From positions 93,276 through 157,275 of the forward strand of contig NZ_LQPH01000153.1 of the NCBI RefSeq assembly GCF_002102255.1: DNA of 64,000 nucleotides, written 5' to 3'. The translations under genes were made by a program, and so were the position numbers. Origin of the DNA: Mycobacterium nebraskense (GTDB taxonomy: Bacteria > Actinomycetota > Actinomycetes > Mycobacteriales > Mycobacteriaceae). Of the stretch, positions 32,138 through 40,049 are shown in pieces. The notes below the pieces were generated by a model. It had not been told where the DNA came from and searched no databases. It worked only from the letters and a program-made list of their open reading frames with translations. Position 1 is the first letter of the stretch; each line of letters begins with the position of its first letter.

Positions 32138-33463
32138 TCACGAGTTTGCCGGGCTGCGTTGAGCTTCCAGGGGCTCGATTTCGTCCGGGGAGAAGTACAG
32201 GTAACGGCCGTACCAGTCGTGCAGGTCGGCGGCCGGGTCATCGTCGACGACGACCCCGACGTGCTTGTTGCCCTCGACGTCCTCGTGCACCGAGGTGACG
32301 CGGGCGGTCTTGCCGGCGACGAAGATGTCCTGCGCGTCGGCGTTGCGCCTCGGTCGCAACCGGACCTGGCTGCCGCGCGCAACCCGGACCCCGTTCACCA
32401 GCACCGCATCGATTTCCGGACGGACCGCGTTGTCGGCCAGCGGATCCCACCAATCGACCCCCTCGGGTATCTCCGGGACCAGACCCCGGATCGCGTGGGG
32501 ATCGCGCAGCACACCGTGCAGGCGCGCCATCGCCTCGGGCGACATCGCGTCACACTGGTCGATGATCCGCGCCGCTCGCGGGTCCGTGGCCCGGGCCTGC
32601 GCCTTCTCCTCGTCCGTCATGGTCATCACGCGCAGCGTGAGGATCTCGTCGATCTCCGTGCAGTCATAGAGGGCGGTGTCGCTCTGCTCGGCGACCTCGG
32701 GGTGGTCGTAGAGGATGATCGGCGAGATCAGCAGCAGTTCGTGGGTGCCGGGTGGGCCGGCCAACACCGGGAAGCAGCGGTGCTGGCTGCACCGGGACAC
32801 CGCATCGGCCGCCGCCGGCGGCGGCTCGAGCAGCGAGACGAACTGCCCGCCGTCGAGTTCCGCGATGAGGTGCGTCCCGATCATGGACCGCGCGATCGAG
32901 TCGTTCTTGTCTACGGCGCTGTCGCCGCCGTTGCTGACCCGCACCGACACCCGGCACAGGTCGCCGTCCGCCTCGCCGGCGACCGTCAGCAAGCCACGCA
33001 CCTCCCGTCGTTGGCGCACGAGGCGCCCGCCATCGAGGAATTCGATGTCGGTGCCCGCGTCCGCCGTCACCGACAGTGTCCACGGCCGGCCGTCCAAGGC
33101 GACAGGGCCGAAGGACCTCTCGCATTCGACCGCCTCGTCCCAGGTGAGCCACGCCCCGTCCGCGGTCGTCAGCTCGTCGACGGGTTGGTATTGGCCGTGG
33201 GCGACTTCGCGCTCGGCCCGGCGGTGCTGCAATTGCAGGAACCGCACCATCAGACTCAGCTCCCGGGCCCCATCGACCAGGAACTGCGCCGCCAGCGCGT
33301 CATCCTCACCCAGGCCCGCGTCCGCGGCCCCGGGCGGCCCCAAAACGCCGAATTGCCAGCGAGATTGGTTCTTGCTAGACGTTCCGCGGTACGGGTAGAG
33401 CAAGTAGCCCTCGTAAAGTACCGCGTCGGCGACGGCGCGGGCCCGGTCCCGATCCTCGGTCAC
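32138..33463 (-). CDS. Uncharacterised 441-aa hydrogenase-cluster protein
   Basis: I recognise this only as a protein that accompanies group 1h hydrogenases. It begins RAVADAVLYEGYLLYPYRG and NQSRWQFGVLGPP, has a middle section with LYDCTEIDEILTLRVMTMTDEEK, and a C-terminal segment rich in beta structure (VRLRPRRNADAQDIFVAGKT, then VGVVVDDDPAADLHDWYGR, YLYFSPDEIEPLE). There is no membrane segment and no recognised cofactor motif; cysteines are few (CSQHRC, DCTE). It overlaps the DUF6084 gene by 4 bp. Candidate roles are assembly scaffold or regulatory subunit. Confidence 0.75.
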   Translation of the reverse strand: MTEDRDRARAVADAVLYEGYLLYPYRGTSSKNQSRWQFGVLGPPGAADAGLGEDDALAAQFLVDGARELSLMVRFLQLQHRRAEREVAHGQYQPVDELTTADGAWLTWDEAVECERSFGPVALDGRPWTLSVTADAGTDIEFLDGGRLVRQRREVRGLLTVAGEADGDLCRVSVRVSNGGDSAVDKNDSIARSMIGTHLIAELDGGQFVSLLEPPPAAADAVSRCSQHRCFPVLAGPPGTHELLLISPIILYDHPEVAEQSDTALYDCTEIDEILTLRVMTMTDEEKAQARATDPRAARIIDQCDAMSPEAMARLHGVLRDPHAIRGLVPEIPEGVDWWDPLADNAVRPEIDAVLVNGVRVARGSQVRLRPRRNADAQDIFVAGKTARVTSVHEDVEGNKHVGVVVDDDPAADLHDWYGRYLYFSPDEIEPLEAQRSPANS

Positions 33464-34110
33464 CGCGCCGTCTCCCGGTCCGCGTCCAGCAGTGAGGTGA
33501 TCGCGTGGTCGAGGTCCAGCAGGCCGTGCGCCGACTTGTAGGCGGCCAGCGCGGCGATGGTTTCGTGACTCAGCCGCAGCCAGCCGGCGTTCGGGTAGTG
33601 CTGGGCGATCAGCTGCCGCCAGACCGCGACCGGCATATCGTAGCGGTATTCACAGTCCCACGGGATTTGCTGGACGGAAAACCCGCGTTCGGACTTGACG
33701 AAAATCGTTCCGCTGAAGAGGAATTGGAGGGGCAGCGTGCCGTCGCGCAACGCGTGCAGGTATTTGGCGGCCGCGACCTCGAAGTCGTAGGTGCAATCCA
33801 GCGGCAGCGCCGCCGTCGTGTTGCCGGTGAATCCCTGCACCATCGCGGTGCAGTGCTGCCAGAGGAAGGTGCGCTGGGTGCTCGCCCAGCGTTCGCGCGG
33901 GCCGAACAGGTCCGTCAACCCGGCGGCTTCGTCGTCGGAGTAGGACCGTCGCAGCGGCTCGATGCGGACCTGGCAGCGCAGGGCGATCGCGTGCACCGGG
34001 TCCCCTCCATCAGGGCCGGCGGTGGCCACGGCGACGCGCGCGGTCAGCACCGGACTGACGGTGTACGGTTCGGGTGCTACGTCAAGGACCGCGAAGTCGA
34101 CGTCCATCAT
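33460..34110 (-). CDS. DUF6084 family protein, hydrogenase-cluster associated
   Basis: A 216-aa soluble protein, mostly beta at the start (FAVLDVAPEPYTVSPVLTAR, ALRCQVRIEPLRRSY) and helical at the end. Recognisable blocks: LFGPRERWASTQRTFLWQH, LDCTYDFEVAAAKYLHAL, LQFLFSGTIFVKSERGF and IPWDCEYRYDMPVAVW. It matches the DUF6084 family that I associate with actinobacterial hydrogenase loci. There is no known activity. It is coupled by 4-bp overlaps to the genes on both sides, implying fixed stoichiometry with DUF5947 and the 441-aa protein. Confidence 0.75.
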   Translation of the reverse strand: MMDVDFAVLDVAPEPYTVSPVLTARVAVATAGPDGGDPVHAIALRCQVRIEPLRRSYSDDEAAGLTDLFGPRERWASTQRTFLWQHCTAMVQGFTGNTTAALPLDCTYDFEVAAAKYLHALRDGTLPLQFLFSGTIFVKSERGFSVQQIPWDCEYRYDMPVAVWRQLIAQHYPNAGWLRLSHETIAALAAYKSAHGLLDLDHAITSLLDADRETAR

Positions 34111-34742
34111 GGCGGTGTTTCAGGTTCTTTTACGGCGCGGGCTTCGAGGTGGGAAAAGAAGCCGTCGATGAACTCGCGCGCCTCCTGCCCTCCGTCGAAC
34201 CCACGCCACAGCATGCGCAGCCGCCCGACGAATTCGTAGCAGGCGTCGATGGGGACCAGATAGCTCTGCGGCGGACCGGATTCGGGGACCCGGACCAACA
34301 GCGCCTCCACGTCGTCGGCCAGCAGGCCCACCCGTGCGTCGGCGTCGCTGAGGGCGTCCCAAACGTCGAGCGGCAGCTCGGATTCGCATGCCCCGGCGGG
34401 GCCGGGGTAGAAGGCGACGGTGCGCCCGAGGGCGGAGTTGGTGAAGAAGAAGGCGACGCCCACCGGGATCTGCAGCGCCTCCCAGCCGCGGCGGTCCAGC
34501 GCGAAGCCGGGGAAGGACAGATACCGGTCGGGCACCGCGCGGTAGCGGAGTTCGGCCCGGGAGTCGGTGAACAGCAGATAGCAGGCGCGGCATACGCACA
34601 TGAGTTGCCGGTCAACGACATTCACGACGTGCTGGTGTTCGTCGGCGATCAATTCCGAGCACATCTCGCACCGCTCGCCGGCCGGTTCGGGGGCCGGGCG
34701 GTTGCTGCGGATGCGGGTGAGGACCTCGTACGGGGTCGTCAT
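34107..34742 (-). CDS. DUF5947 family protein with Cys-rich metal site, hydrogenase-cluster associated
   Basis: A 211-aa protein. An N-terminal Cys cluster, C25-x2-C28 with C49-x1-C51-x2-C54, plus His in DEHQHVV, suggests a zinc or Fe-S site. The rest is a compact fold with LRYRAVPDRYLSFPGF, WEALQIPVGVAFFFTNS and YEFVGRLRMLWRGFDGG. DUF5947 occurs in hydrogenase clusters of actinobacteria and its function is unknown. The 4-bp overlap with hhyE and the metal site would fit a redox or maturation helper to that protein. Confidence 0.75.
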   Translation of the reverse strand: MTTPYEVLTRIRSNRPAPEPAGERCEMCSELIADEHQHVVNVVDRQLMCVCRACYLLFTDSRAELRYRAVPDRYLSFPGFALDRRGWEALQIPVGVAFFFTNSALGRTVAFYPGPAGACESELPLDVWDALSDADARVGLLADDVEALLVRVPESGPPQSYLVPIDACYEFVGRLRMLWRGFDGGQEAREFIDGFFSHLEARAVKEPETPP

Positions 34743-35656
34743 GCGCCGGCTCCCATCGGTTCGGCCAGTGCCACCGATGGCACCCCGTCGCGAAGCAACA
34801 GGGGGAGCGGCTCGAGGTGAGTTCCGTTGGGGCCGGCACCCGCGTGCACGATGTCGAACTGGGTGCCGCAGCGCGGGCAGCCCAGCAGTGTCTCGCGCAG
34901 TTGTGCACCCGCTAGCGATTCATCACACACCGGACAGTGGTCGCGGTAGACCAGTGGCAGGTCGCCGACTCTGCACACCAGCAGCGCGGTGCCCGAAACC
35001 AGGAACCCCGCAACGTCGCCGGGCTCCAGCTCGGCCAATTCGGGCACCGGATACCAGGTCGAGCCGTTCGAATGGCTGTGGCCATTCGAACGGAGGGGCG
35101 CCAGAAGTGAATCGGCGGGAATCACAGCCGGCTCGTGCGCAGGCTGGGCGGCCACCACCTCGATCGCCGAAATCTCCGGTGCCGCAGCCCGAACCGCGTC
35201 CTCAACGGCGAGCTCCAGCGTCACCGCCGACGACGGACAGCTCTTGCAGCTGCCGGCAAACGCCAACCGCACGGTATCGCCGTCAACTCCGATCAGGTCG
35301 ACGTCGCCACCGTGCGAGCCCAGGTACGGCCGCACCCGGTCGAGCGCGTCGGACACCCGGCGGTGCACGCCGTGCGGGTGCAGGCCGTGGACAAGGAGCA
35401 GGCTGGCCACCAGGTCGTCGGTGGCCAGCCGCTCGGCCAGGTCAGGGCCTTGGCCGCCCTGAGCCAACAGCATGATCCGTTCCAGCGCGGCCCCGTAGAG
35501 CCCCACCACCTCGCGGACCAACTGCTGGGCGCGTTCCTGCGCGGCCGCGCCACTCGCCGCGCAGGAATCCAGGAGGGTCTGGATCCGATCGCCCGCCGTG
35601 CGCCATTGCGCTTCTTCGTCTGAGGTCATCAGGGCTTCCTCCGGGCGATCCGCCAT
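34739..35656 (-). CDS. hhyE: NifU/Rieske-like iron-sulfur protein HhyE, putative hydrogenase electron-transfer partner
   Basis: A 305-aa protein with a NifU C-terminal-type domain in the middle (YLGSHGGDVDLIG, then SCKSCPSS with Cys137 and Cys140) and a Rieske-like C-terminal domain (residues about 210-290). In the latter, the usual CxH...CxxH ligands are replaced by C241-P-V-C244 and C260-P-R-C263. In M. smegmatis the gene after hhyL (MSMEG_2718, HhyE) is thought to relay electrons from hydrogenase to the respiratory chain. The gene starts 3 bp after hhyL. The four-Cys site could hold [2Fe-2S], a rubredoxin iron or zinc. Confidence 0.82.
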   Translation of the reverse strand: MADRPEEALMTSDEEAQWRTAGDRIQTLLDSCAASGAAAQERAQQLVREVVGLYGAALERIMLLAQGGQGPDLAERLATDDLVASLLLVHGLHPHGVHRRVSDALDRVRPYLGSHGGDVDLIGVDGDTVRLAFAGSCKSCPSSAVTLELAVEDAVRAAAPEISAIEVVAAQPAHEPAVIPADSLLAPLRSNGHSHSNGSTWYPVPELAELEPGDVAGFLVSGTALLVCRVGDLPLVYRDHCPVCDESLAGAQLRETLLGCPRCGTQFDIVHAGAGPNGTHLEPLPLLLRDGVPSVALAEPMGAGA

Positions 35657-35659
35657 GCG

Positions 35660-37459
35660 TCACTCCCCGACGGGCGACTGTGTTGGCGTGTGCAGTCTCT
35701 CCAGGGTCTTGCCCTTGCCCAGGTACATGTGCACGCCGCAGGGCAGGCACGGATCGAAGCTGCGCACCGTGCGCATGACGTCGATGCCCTTGAAGTTCTC
35801 CCGGCTGTTCTCCTCGAAGATCGGCTGACCCTGCACGGCGTCCTCGTACGGCCCCGGCGTGCCGTAGCTGTCACGCGGATTGGCGTTCCACGGCGTGGGC
35901 GGGTACGGGTGATAGTTGGCGATCTTGCCGTCCCGGATCACCAAGTGGTGGCTGAGCACGCCGCGCACCGCCTCGGTGAAACCGCACCCGATGGCTTCGT
36001 CGGGCACCTCGAACTTTTCCCACGTCTTGGTGCGGCCGGCACGGATCTCCTCGAGCGCCTTCTCGGCGAAGTGCAGCGCGCACGCCGCCGCGTAGGCCTG
36101 GAAGTAGGTGCGCGCCCGGTCCCGTTCGATCGTGTTGCTGCCGTGTTTGGGGACCTTCCACTCGAACTCGACCGGACCCTTGAGCGCGGTCTTGGGCAGG
36201 TTGATCTTGACGCTGTTGCCGGTCGCCTTGACGTAGCCGATGTCGACCAGGCCGGCCAGCGCGGTCGCCCACAACCGGGCCAGCGGGCCGCCCCCGGTGT
36301 CCAGCGCAAGGTGGTCCTTGCCGTCGAACCAGCGCGGCGACATCACCCAGCTGTACTTGCCGCCGTCCATGTCCCGCTTCTGCGGGTGCGGGTTGGTGTG
36401 CTGGTTCCACGGGTGTCGTCGATCCACCGCGTTGCCCAGCGGATCGGTCTTGACGAACATCTCCTGATCGGTCCAGTCGTCGTAATACGAACTGCCCAAA
36501 AGGATCCGGATGCCAAGGTTGATGTCCACCAGCGAGTGGGTGAGGAGTTTGCCGTCGACCACCACGCCCGGGGTCACGAACATGGCGTTGCCCCAGCGCT
36601 CCATGTCCTTGTACGCGAAGTTGCACACCTCGGGGTCCTGGAAGGAGCCCCAGCAGCCGAGCAGGGTGCGACGCAGCCCGACGTTCTCGTAACCGGGCAG
36701 CGCCTCATAGAAGAAGTCGAACAGGTCGTCGTGCATCGGCACGACCTTCTTCATGAACTCCACATAGCGCATCAGCCGGGTCATGTAGTCGGTCATCAAC
36801 TGAATGGTCGCGACGGTGCCGACCCCGCCTGGGTACAGCGTGGACGGGTGCACGTGGCGACCCTCCATGAGGCAGAACATCTCTCGCGTCCAGCGGCTGA
36901 CCGCCAGCGCTTCGCGGTAGAACTCGCCGGTGAACGGGTTAAGCGACCGCATGATGTCGGCGATAGTCCGGTACCCGTGCGCGCCGGCCTGCGGCGCGGG
37001 CGTCTTCTCCGCCAGGGACAGCACGCTCGGATTGGTCTCGGAGACCATCTTCTCGCAGAAGTCCACGCCGACCAGGTTCTCCTGGAAGATGTTGTGGTCG
37101 AACATGTATTCCGCGGCCTCGCCCAGGTTGACGATCCACTCGCCGAGGTGCGGCGGCTTGACCCCGTACGCCATGTTCTGCGCGTAGCACGAGCAGGTGG
37201 CATGGTTGTCGCCGCAGATACCGCAGATGCGGCTGGTGATGAAGTGGGCGTCGCGAGGATCCTTGCCCTTCATGAAGATCGAGTAGCCGCGGAAGATCGA
37301 CGAGGTGCTGTGGCACTCCACGACTTCGCGGTTCTCGAAGTCGATTTTCGTATAGATGCCCAGGCTGCCCACGATCCTGGTGATGGGGTCCCAGGCCATG
37401 TCGACCAGTTGGCCGGGTTCCCGCTTGGCGTGGGTGGGCTCGGGAATGATGGTTGTCAT
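35660..37459 (-). CDS. hhyL: [NiFe]-hydrogenase large subunit, group 1h (high-affinity, actinobacterial type)
   Basis: A 599-aa catalytic subunit that oxidises H2 at sub-atmospheric levels. The Ni ligands are in the L1 motif RICGICGDNHATCSCY (about residues 78-93) and the L2 motif FDPCLPCGVHMYLG near the C-terminus, about 25 residues from the end, leaving a tail the maturation protease can remove. The L1/L2 wording and overall sequence are very close to M. smegmatis HhyL as I remember it. ATG at 37459 gives MTTIIPEPTHAKREPG, the family N-terminus. It is 81 bp downstream of hhyS, across a strong hairpin. Confidence 0.95.
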   Translation of the reverse strand: MTTIIPEPTHAKREPGQLVDMAWDPITRIVGSLGIYTKIDFENREVVECHSTSSIFRGYSIFMKGKDPRDAHFITSRICGICGDNHATCSCYAQNMAYGVKPPHLGEWIVNLGEAAEYMFDHNIFQENLVGVDFCEKMVSETNPSVLSLAEKTPAPQAGAHGYRTIADIMRSLNPFTGEFYREALAVSRWTREMFCLMEGRHVHPSTLYPGGVGTVATIQLMTDYMTRLMRYVEFMKKVVPMHDDLFDFFYEALPGYENVGLRRTLLGCWGSFQDPEVCNFAYKDMERWGNAMFVTPGVVVDGKLLTHSLVDINLGIRILLGSSYYDDWTDQEMFVKTDPLGNAVDRRHPWNQHTNPHPQKRDMDGGKYSWVMSPRWFDGKDHLALDTGGGPLARLWATALAGLVDIGYVKATGNSVKINLPKTALKGPVEFEWKVPKHGSNTIERDRARTYFQAYAAACALHFAEKALEEIRAGRTKTWEKFEVPDEAIGCGFTEAVRGVLSHHLVIRDGKIANYHPYPPTPWNANPRDSYGTPGPYEDAVQGQPIFEENSRENFKGIDVMRTVRSFDPCLPCGVHMYLGKGKTLERLHTPTQSPVGE

Positions 37460-37518
37460 CGCAATTCTTCTTCCCGCCGTGGGCTCTTAAGCCCGAGGGC
37501 TCAGATGCTGAGAACGAA

Positions 37519-37558
37519 GCGCGCCGACCCGGTAGGTGACCTACCAGGTGCGGCGCGC
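37519..37558 (-). promoter_or_regulatory. Strong intercistronic hairpin between hhyS and hhyL
   Basis: A 40-base structure with outer arms GCGCGCCG/CGGCGCGC and inner arms GGTAGG/CCTACC around a TGA loop; 14 pairs in two blocks separated by a small internal loop. It includes the last hhyS codons and its stop, 60 bp before the hhyL start. No T run follows on the minus strand, so partial termination, processing or mRNA protection are all possible. Confidence 0.55.
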
Positions 37559-38596
37559 CCCAGTGGTGAGTTGGTTACCGCTGTGGCGCCACCGCGGTTC
37601 TTTGTCGACGGTGCGCGCCGTGATACCCCTCAAGCTACGAATCACGGTGCCGTACAGACCCGACGCGGCACTGGAGAACTTGCCGCCTGGCGGTTCGTCC
37701 ATGAAAGGCATGAACTTGTCGGGGAAGCCGGGCATCGTGCATCCGATGCAGATCCCACCCACGTTGGGGCAGCCGCCGACGCCGTTGATCCAGCCCCGCT
37801 TGGGCACGTTGCATTTCACCACGGGACCCCAACAGCCAAGCTTGACAATGCATTTCGGCGATCCGTATTCGGTGGCGAAGTCGCCCTGCTCGTAGTATCC
37901 GGCCCGGTCACAACCTTCGTGGACGGTGCTGCCGAACAACCACGTGGGACGCAACGCGTCGTCGAGCGGAATCATCGGCGCCTGACCGGTCGCCATGTAG
38001 AGCAGATAGGTGAGCGTCTCCGACAGGTTGTCGGGTTGGATCGGGCAACCGGGCACGCACACGATCGGGATGCCGGCCTTGCTCTTCCAGTCCCACCCCA
38101 GGTAGTCGGGCACCCCCATCGCCCCCGTCGGGTTGCCGGCCATGGCGTGGATGCCGCCGTAGGTGGCGCACGTCCCGACCGCGACGACCGCGGTGGCCTT
38201 GGGCGTCAGCCGGTCGAGCCACTCGCTGGTGGTCATCGGCTGGCCGGTGGCCGGGTCGTTGCCGAACCCGCACCAGTAGCCCTCGTCCTTGATCTTTTCG
38301 TTGGGGATGGATCCCTCGACGACGAGCACGAAGGGTTCCAGTTCGCCGCGGTCGGCTTTGAAGAACCACGAGAGGAAATCGTCCGCCCCCCCGCTGGGCC
38401 CGCACTCGAAATCGATTAGCGGCCAGTGCACGGCGACCTTCGGCAGCCCGGGCAGAGCGCCCAGGGCAATCTCCTCGACCGTGGGTTGGGTGGCGGCAGT
38501 CAACGCCACCGAATCGCCGTCACAACTGAGCCCCGCGTTAATCCATAGGACATGGATCAATGTTTCTTCTGCTTTGACTGCTGCTTCTGTTGGCAT
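37541..38596 (-). CDS. hhyS: [NiFe]-hydrogenase small subunit, group 1h
   Basis: A 351-aa Fe-S subunit that takes electrons from HhyL. The N-terminus lacks a Tat signal, so the enzyme is cytoplasmic-side. The proximal-cluster motif reads GLSCDGDSV (Cys25, Asp28), with Asp where most hydrogenases have the second Cys, as in the [4Fe-4S] 3Cys-1Asp cluster of the actinobacterial-type enzyme of Ralstonia. Other ligand motifs: VGTCATYGGI, VPGCPIQPDN, and the Cys-rich NVPKRGWINGVGGCPNVGG / CIGCTMPGFPDKF region. ATG at 38596 is used. A long intergenic region lies upstream. Confidence 0.95.
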   Translation of the reverse strand: MPTEAAVKAEETLIHVLWINAGLSCDGDSVALTAATQPTVEEIALGALPGLPKVAVHWPLIDFECGPSGGADDFLSWFFKADRGELEPFVLVVEGSIPNEKIKDEGYWCGFGNDPATGQPMTTSEWLDRLTPKATAVVAVGTCATYGGIHAMAGNPTGAMGVPDYLGWDWKSKAGIPIVCVPGCPIQPDNLSETLTYLLYMATGQAPMIPLDDALRPTWLFGSTVHEGCDRAGYYEQGDFATEYGSPKCIVKLGCWGPVVKCNVPKRGWINGVGGCPNVGGICIGCTMPGFPDKFMPFMDEPPGGKFSSAASGLYGTVIRSLRGITARTVDKEPRWRHSGNQLTTGARRTW

Positions 38597-38774
38597 GCTG
38601 CAGCTTTCCGGAGCCGGGCTGAGGCCCCTGCGCTGCCGGAGTCGACCGTCGGCCCACTTGCACAGCGCTAATTTTTGGGTCTACTCCTCACCGCCGGGTG
38701 TGTCAACGTTTCTGCAGCATCAACTAGTTAGACAACCGTTGCATAGCCTTTCGTGCGCTGCATGAGCAATCGGT

Positions 38775-38793
38775 GGCGGGTAGATAGCCCGCC
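38775..38793 (-). terminator. Hairpin after hypB
   Basis: GGCGGG-TAGATAG-CCCGCC, a 6-bp GC stem 29 bp downstream of the hypB stop. It could end the nicT-hypA-hypB transcript and separate it from the hhyS promoter. The stem is short and there is no T run. Confidence 0.4.
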
Positions 38794-38796
38794 GTC

Positions 38797-38813
38797 ATGC
38801 GAAGCGCTTGCAA
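38797..38813. promoter_or_regulatory. Possible second Nur-like box between hypB and hhyS
   Basis: ATGCGA-AGCGC-TTGCAA fits the TTGCAA-N5-TTGCAA pattern at 10 of 12 positions with exact spacing; the right half is perfect. It is in the 225-bp gap 5' of hhyS, about 200 bp from its start. Weaker evidence than the box at 41230 because symmetry is broken in the left half. Confidence 0.3.
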
Positions 38814-38821
38814 GACGGCCG

Positions 38822-39592
38822 TTAATCCGGCGGTTCGCCGGCGAACCTTCGCAGCCAGCCGAACCAGGCGCCCATCCCGGCCCCGGTGCGCGCACTGAGC
38901 GGCAGGATGGTCGCCGCCGCATTGACCTTGCGCACGTGGGCGATGTACGTGTCGACGTCGACATCGAGGTACGGAACCAAGTCAATCTTGTTGAGTAACA
39001 CCACATCCACCGAGCGGAACATCACCGGATACTTCAGCGGCTTGTCCTCGCCCTCGGTCACCGAGTAGACCATGGCCTTGGCGTGCTCGCCGACGTCGAA
39101 CTCCGCCGGGCAGACCAAATTGCCGACGTTCTCGATGATCACCAGGTCCAGCGCGGGCAGGTCCAGCCCCGGCAGTGCGCGGTTCACCATCGGCGCATCC
39201 AGATGGCACTCGCCGCCAAAACCGTTGCTGGTGTTGAGCAGTGACACCTGGGCGCCGCGACCGCTGAGCTTGGCCGCGTCCAGATCGGTGGCGATGTCGC
39301 CTTCGATCACCCCGATGGCGAGCTCACGGGCGAGCTCGTCGAGCGTGGCCTGCAGGATGGTCGTCTTGCCCGATCCCGGCGAGCTCATCAGGTTGAGGGT
39401 GCGCACCCCGTTGCTCTCGAATGCCGCCCGGTTGGCATCGGCGAGCAGGTCGTTCTCCGCGAAGATCGCCTCCAGCACGTCGACACGCTGCTTTCCGGTC
39501 TGGTACTGGCCGTGGTCGCCGTGCCGGTGATCCGGATCGTCGTGCTCGTGGGTGTGCACGGTTCCGTCGTCATGCCGATGAAATCTACCCAT
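38822..39592 (-). CDS. hypB: Hydrogenase nickel incorporation GTPase HypB
   Basis: A 256-aa GTPase that delivers nickel with HypA. The N-terminus is His-rich (GRFHRHDDGTVHTHEHDD then HRHGDHG, 9 His in 30 residues), a nickel-storage type; the CxxCGC motif of E. coli HypB is absent. The G domain has the P-loop MSSPGSGKTTIL, the metal site GECHLDAPMV, VIIENVGNLVCPAEFD and VVLLNKIDLVPYL. ATG at 39592 starts at the usual GRFHRH; a start at 39631 overlapping the hypA stop would add 13 residues. Confidence 0.94.
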   Translation of the reverse strand: MGRFHRHDDGTVHTHEHDDPDHRHGDHGQYQTGKQRVDVLEAIFAENDLLADANRAAFESNGVRTLNLMSSPGSGKTTILQATLDELARELAIGVIEGDIATDLDAAKLSGRGAQVSLLNTSNGFGGECHLDAPMVNRALPGLDLPALDLVIIENVGNLVCPAEFDVGEHAKAMVYSVTEGEDKPLKYPVMFRSVDVVLLNKIDLVPYLDVDVDTYIAHVRKVNAAATILPLSARTGAGMGAWFGWLRRFAGEPPD

Positions 39593-39620
39593 GGTCAAGT
39601 CCGTTCGGAACAAGCGTGTT

Positions 39621-39956
39621 TCATGAGACATCCAGCGACGTCACCAAGAATTCGTTGCCGCGCAACACCTCGACGTCGGAGCTGTCGCACTGCGGGCACC
39701 AGATCGACCAGGCCGACGTGATCTCCGATCGCCGGCCGCACGCGCGGCAGCGCACCTCGGCGCGGACGCACTCGAGTTCCAGCTCGGCCTCGGGCATGTT
39801 CTCGGCGTCCCGCACGAGCGTCCAGCAGAACGACAGCGATTCGGGCACCACCTGGCGAAGCGCCCCGATCCGCACGCGCACCACGTCGACGCGCCGACCG
39901 TCGGCATGCGTCTTGACCACACCGGCGATCGCTTCGCACAGTGACAGCTCATGCAC
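39621..39956 (-). CDS. hypA: Hydrogenase nickel-insertion zinc protein HypA
   Basis: A 111-aa nickel metallochaperone. It starts MHELSLCEAIAGVV, with the N-terminal amine and His2 as Ni ligands, and has a zinc site formed by RCRACGRRS and WCPQCDSSDVE. It hands Ni to the large subunit with HypB, encoded 28 bp downstream. It lies 93 bp after nicT on the same strand, so nicT-hypA-hypB may form a nickel-supply operon under the Nur-like box. Confidence 0.93.
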   Translation of the reverse strand: MHELSLCEAIAGVVKTHADGRRVDVVRVRIGALRQVVPESLSFCWTLVRDAENMPEAELELECVRAEVRCRACGRRSEITSAWSIWCPQCDSSDVEVLRGNEFLVTSLDVS

Positions 39957-40049
39957 CGCCGATCACCGCCGTCCGCCCGCAGCGAGGCTCATGAGCACTG
40001 TTCTACACCCCAACGCACCGGATGCGCAGCAATCCTCCGGGTGACCCTC

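Noticed and set aside
35690..38419. A 909-codon open frame on the plus strand opposite hhyL and hhyS
   Set aside because: It is antisense to two strongly conserved hydrogenase subunits and its product is His/Arg/Val low-complexity sequence, the usual mirror image of high-GC codons. No RBS.
39593..39631. Longer HypB starting over the hypA stop
   Set aside because: The extra 13 residues are unlike other HypB N-termini, which start close to GRFHRHDDG; kept only as an alternative.
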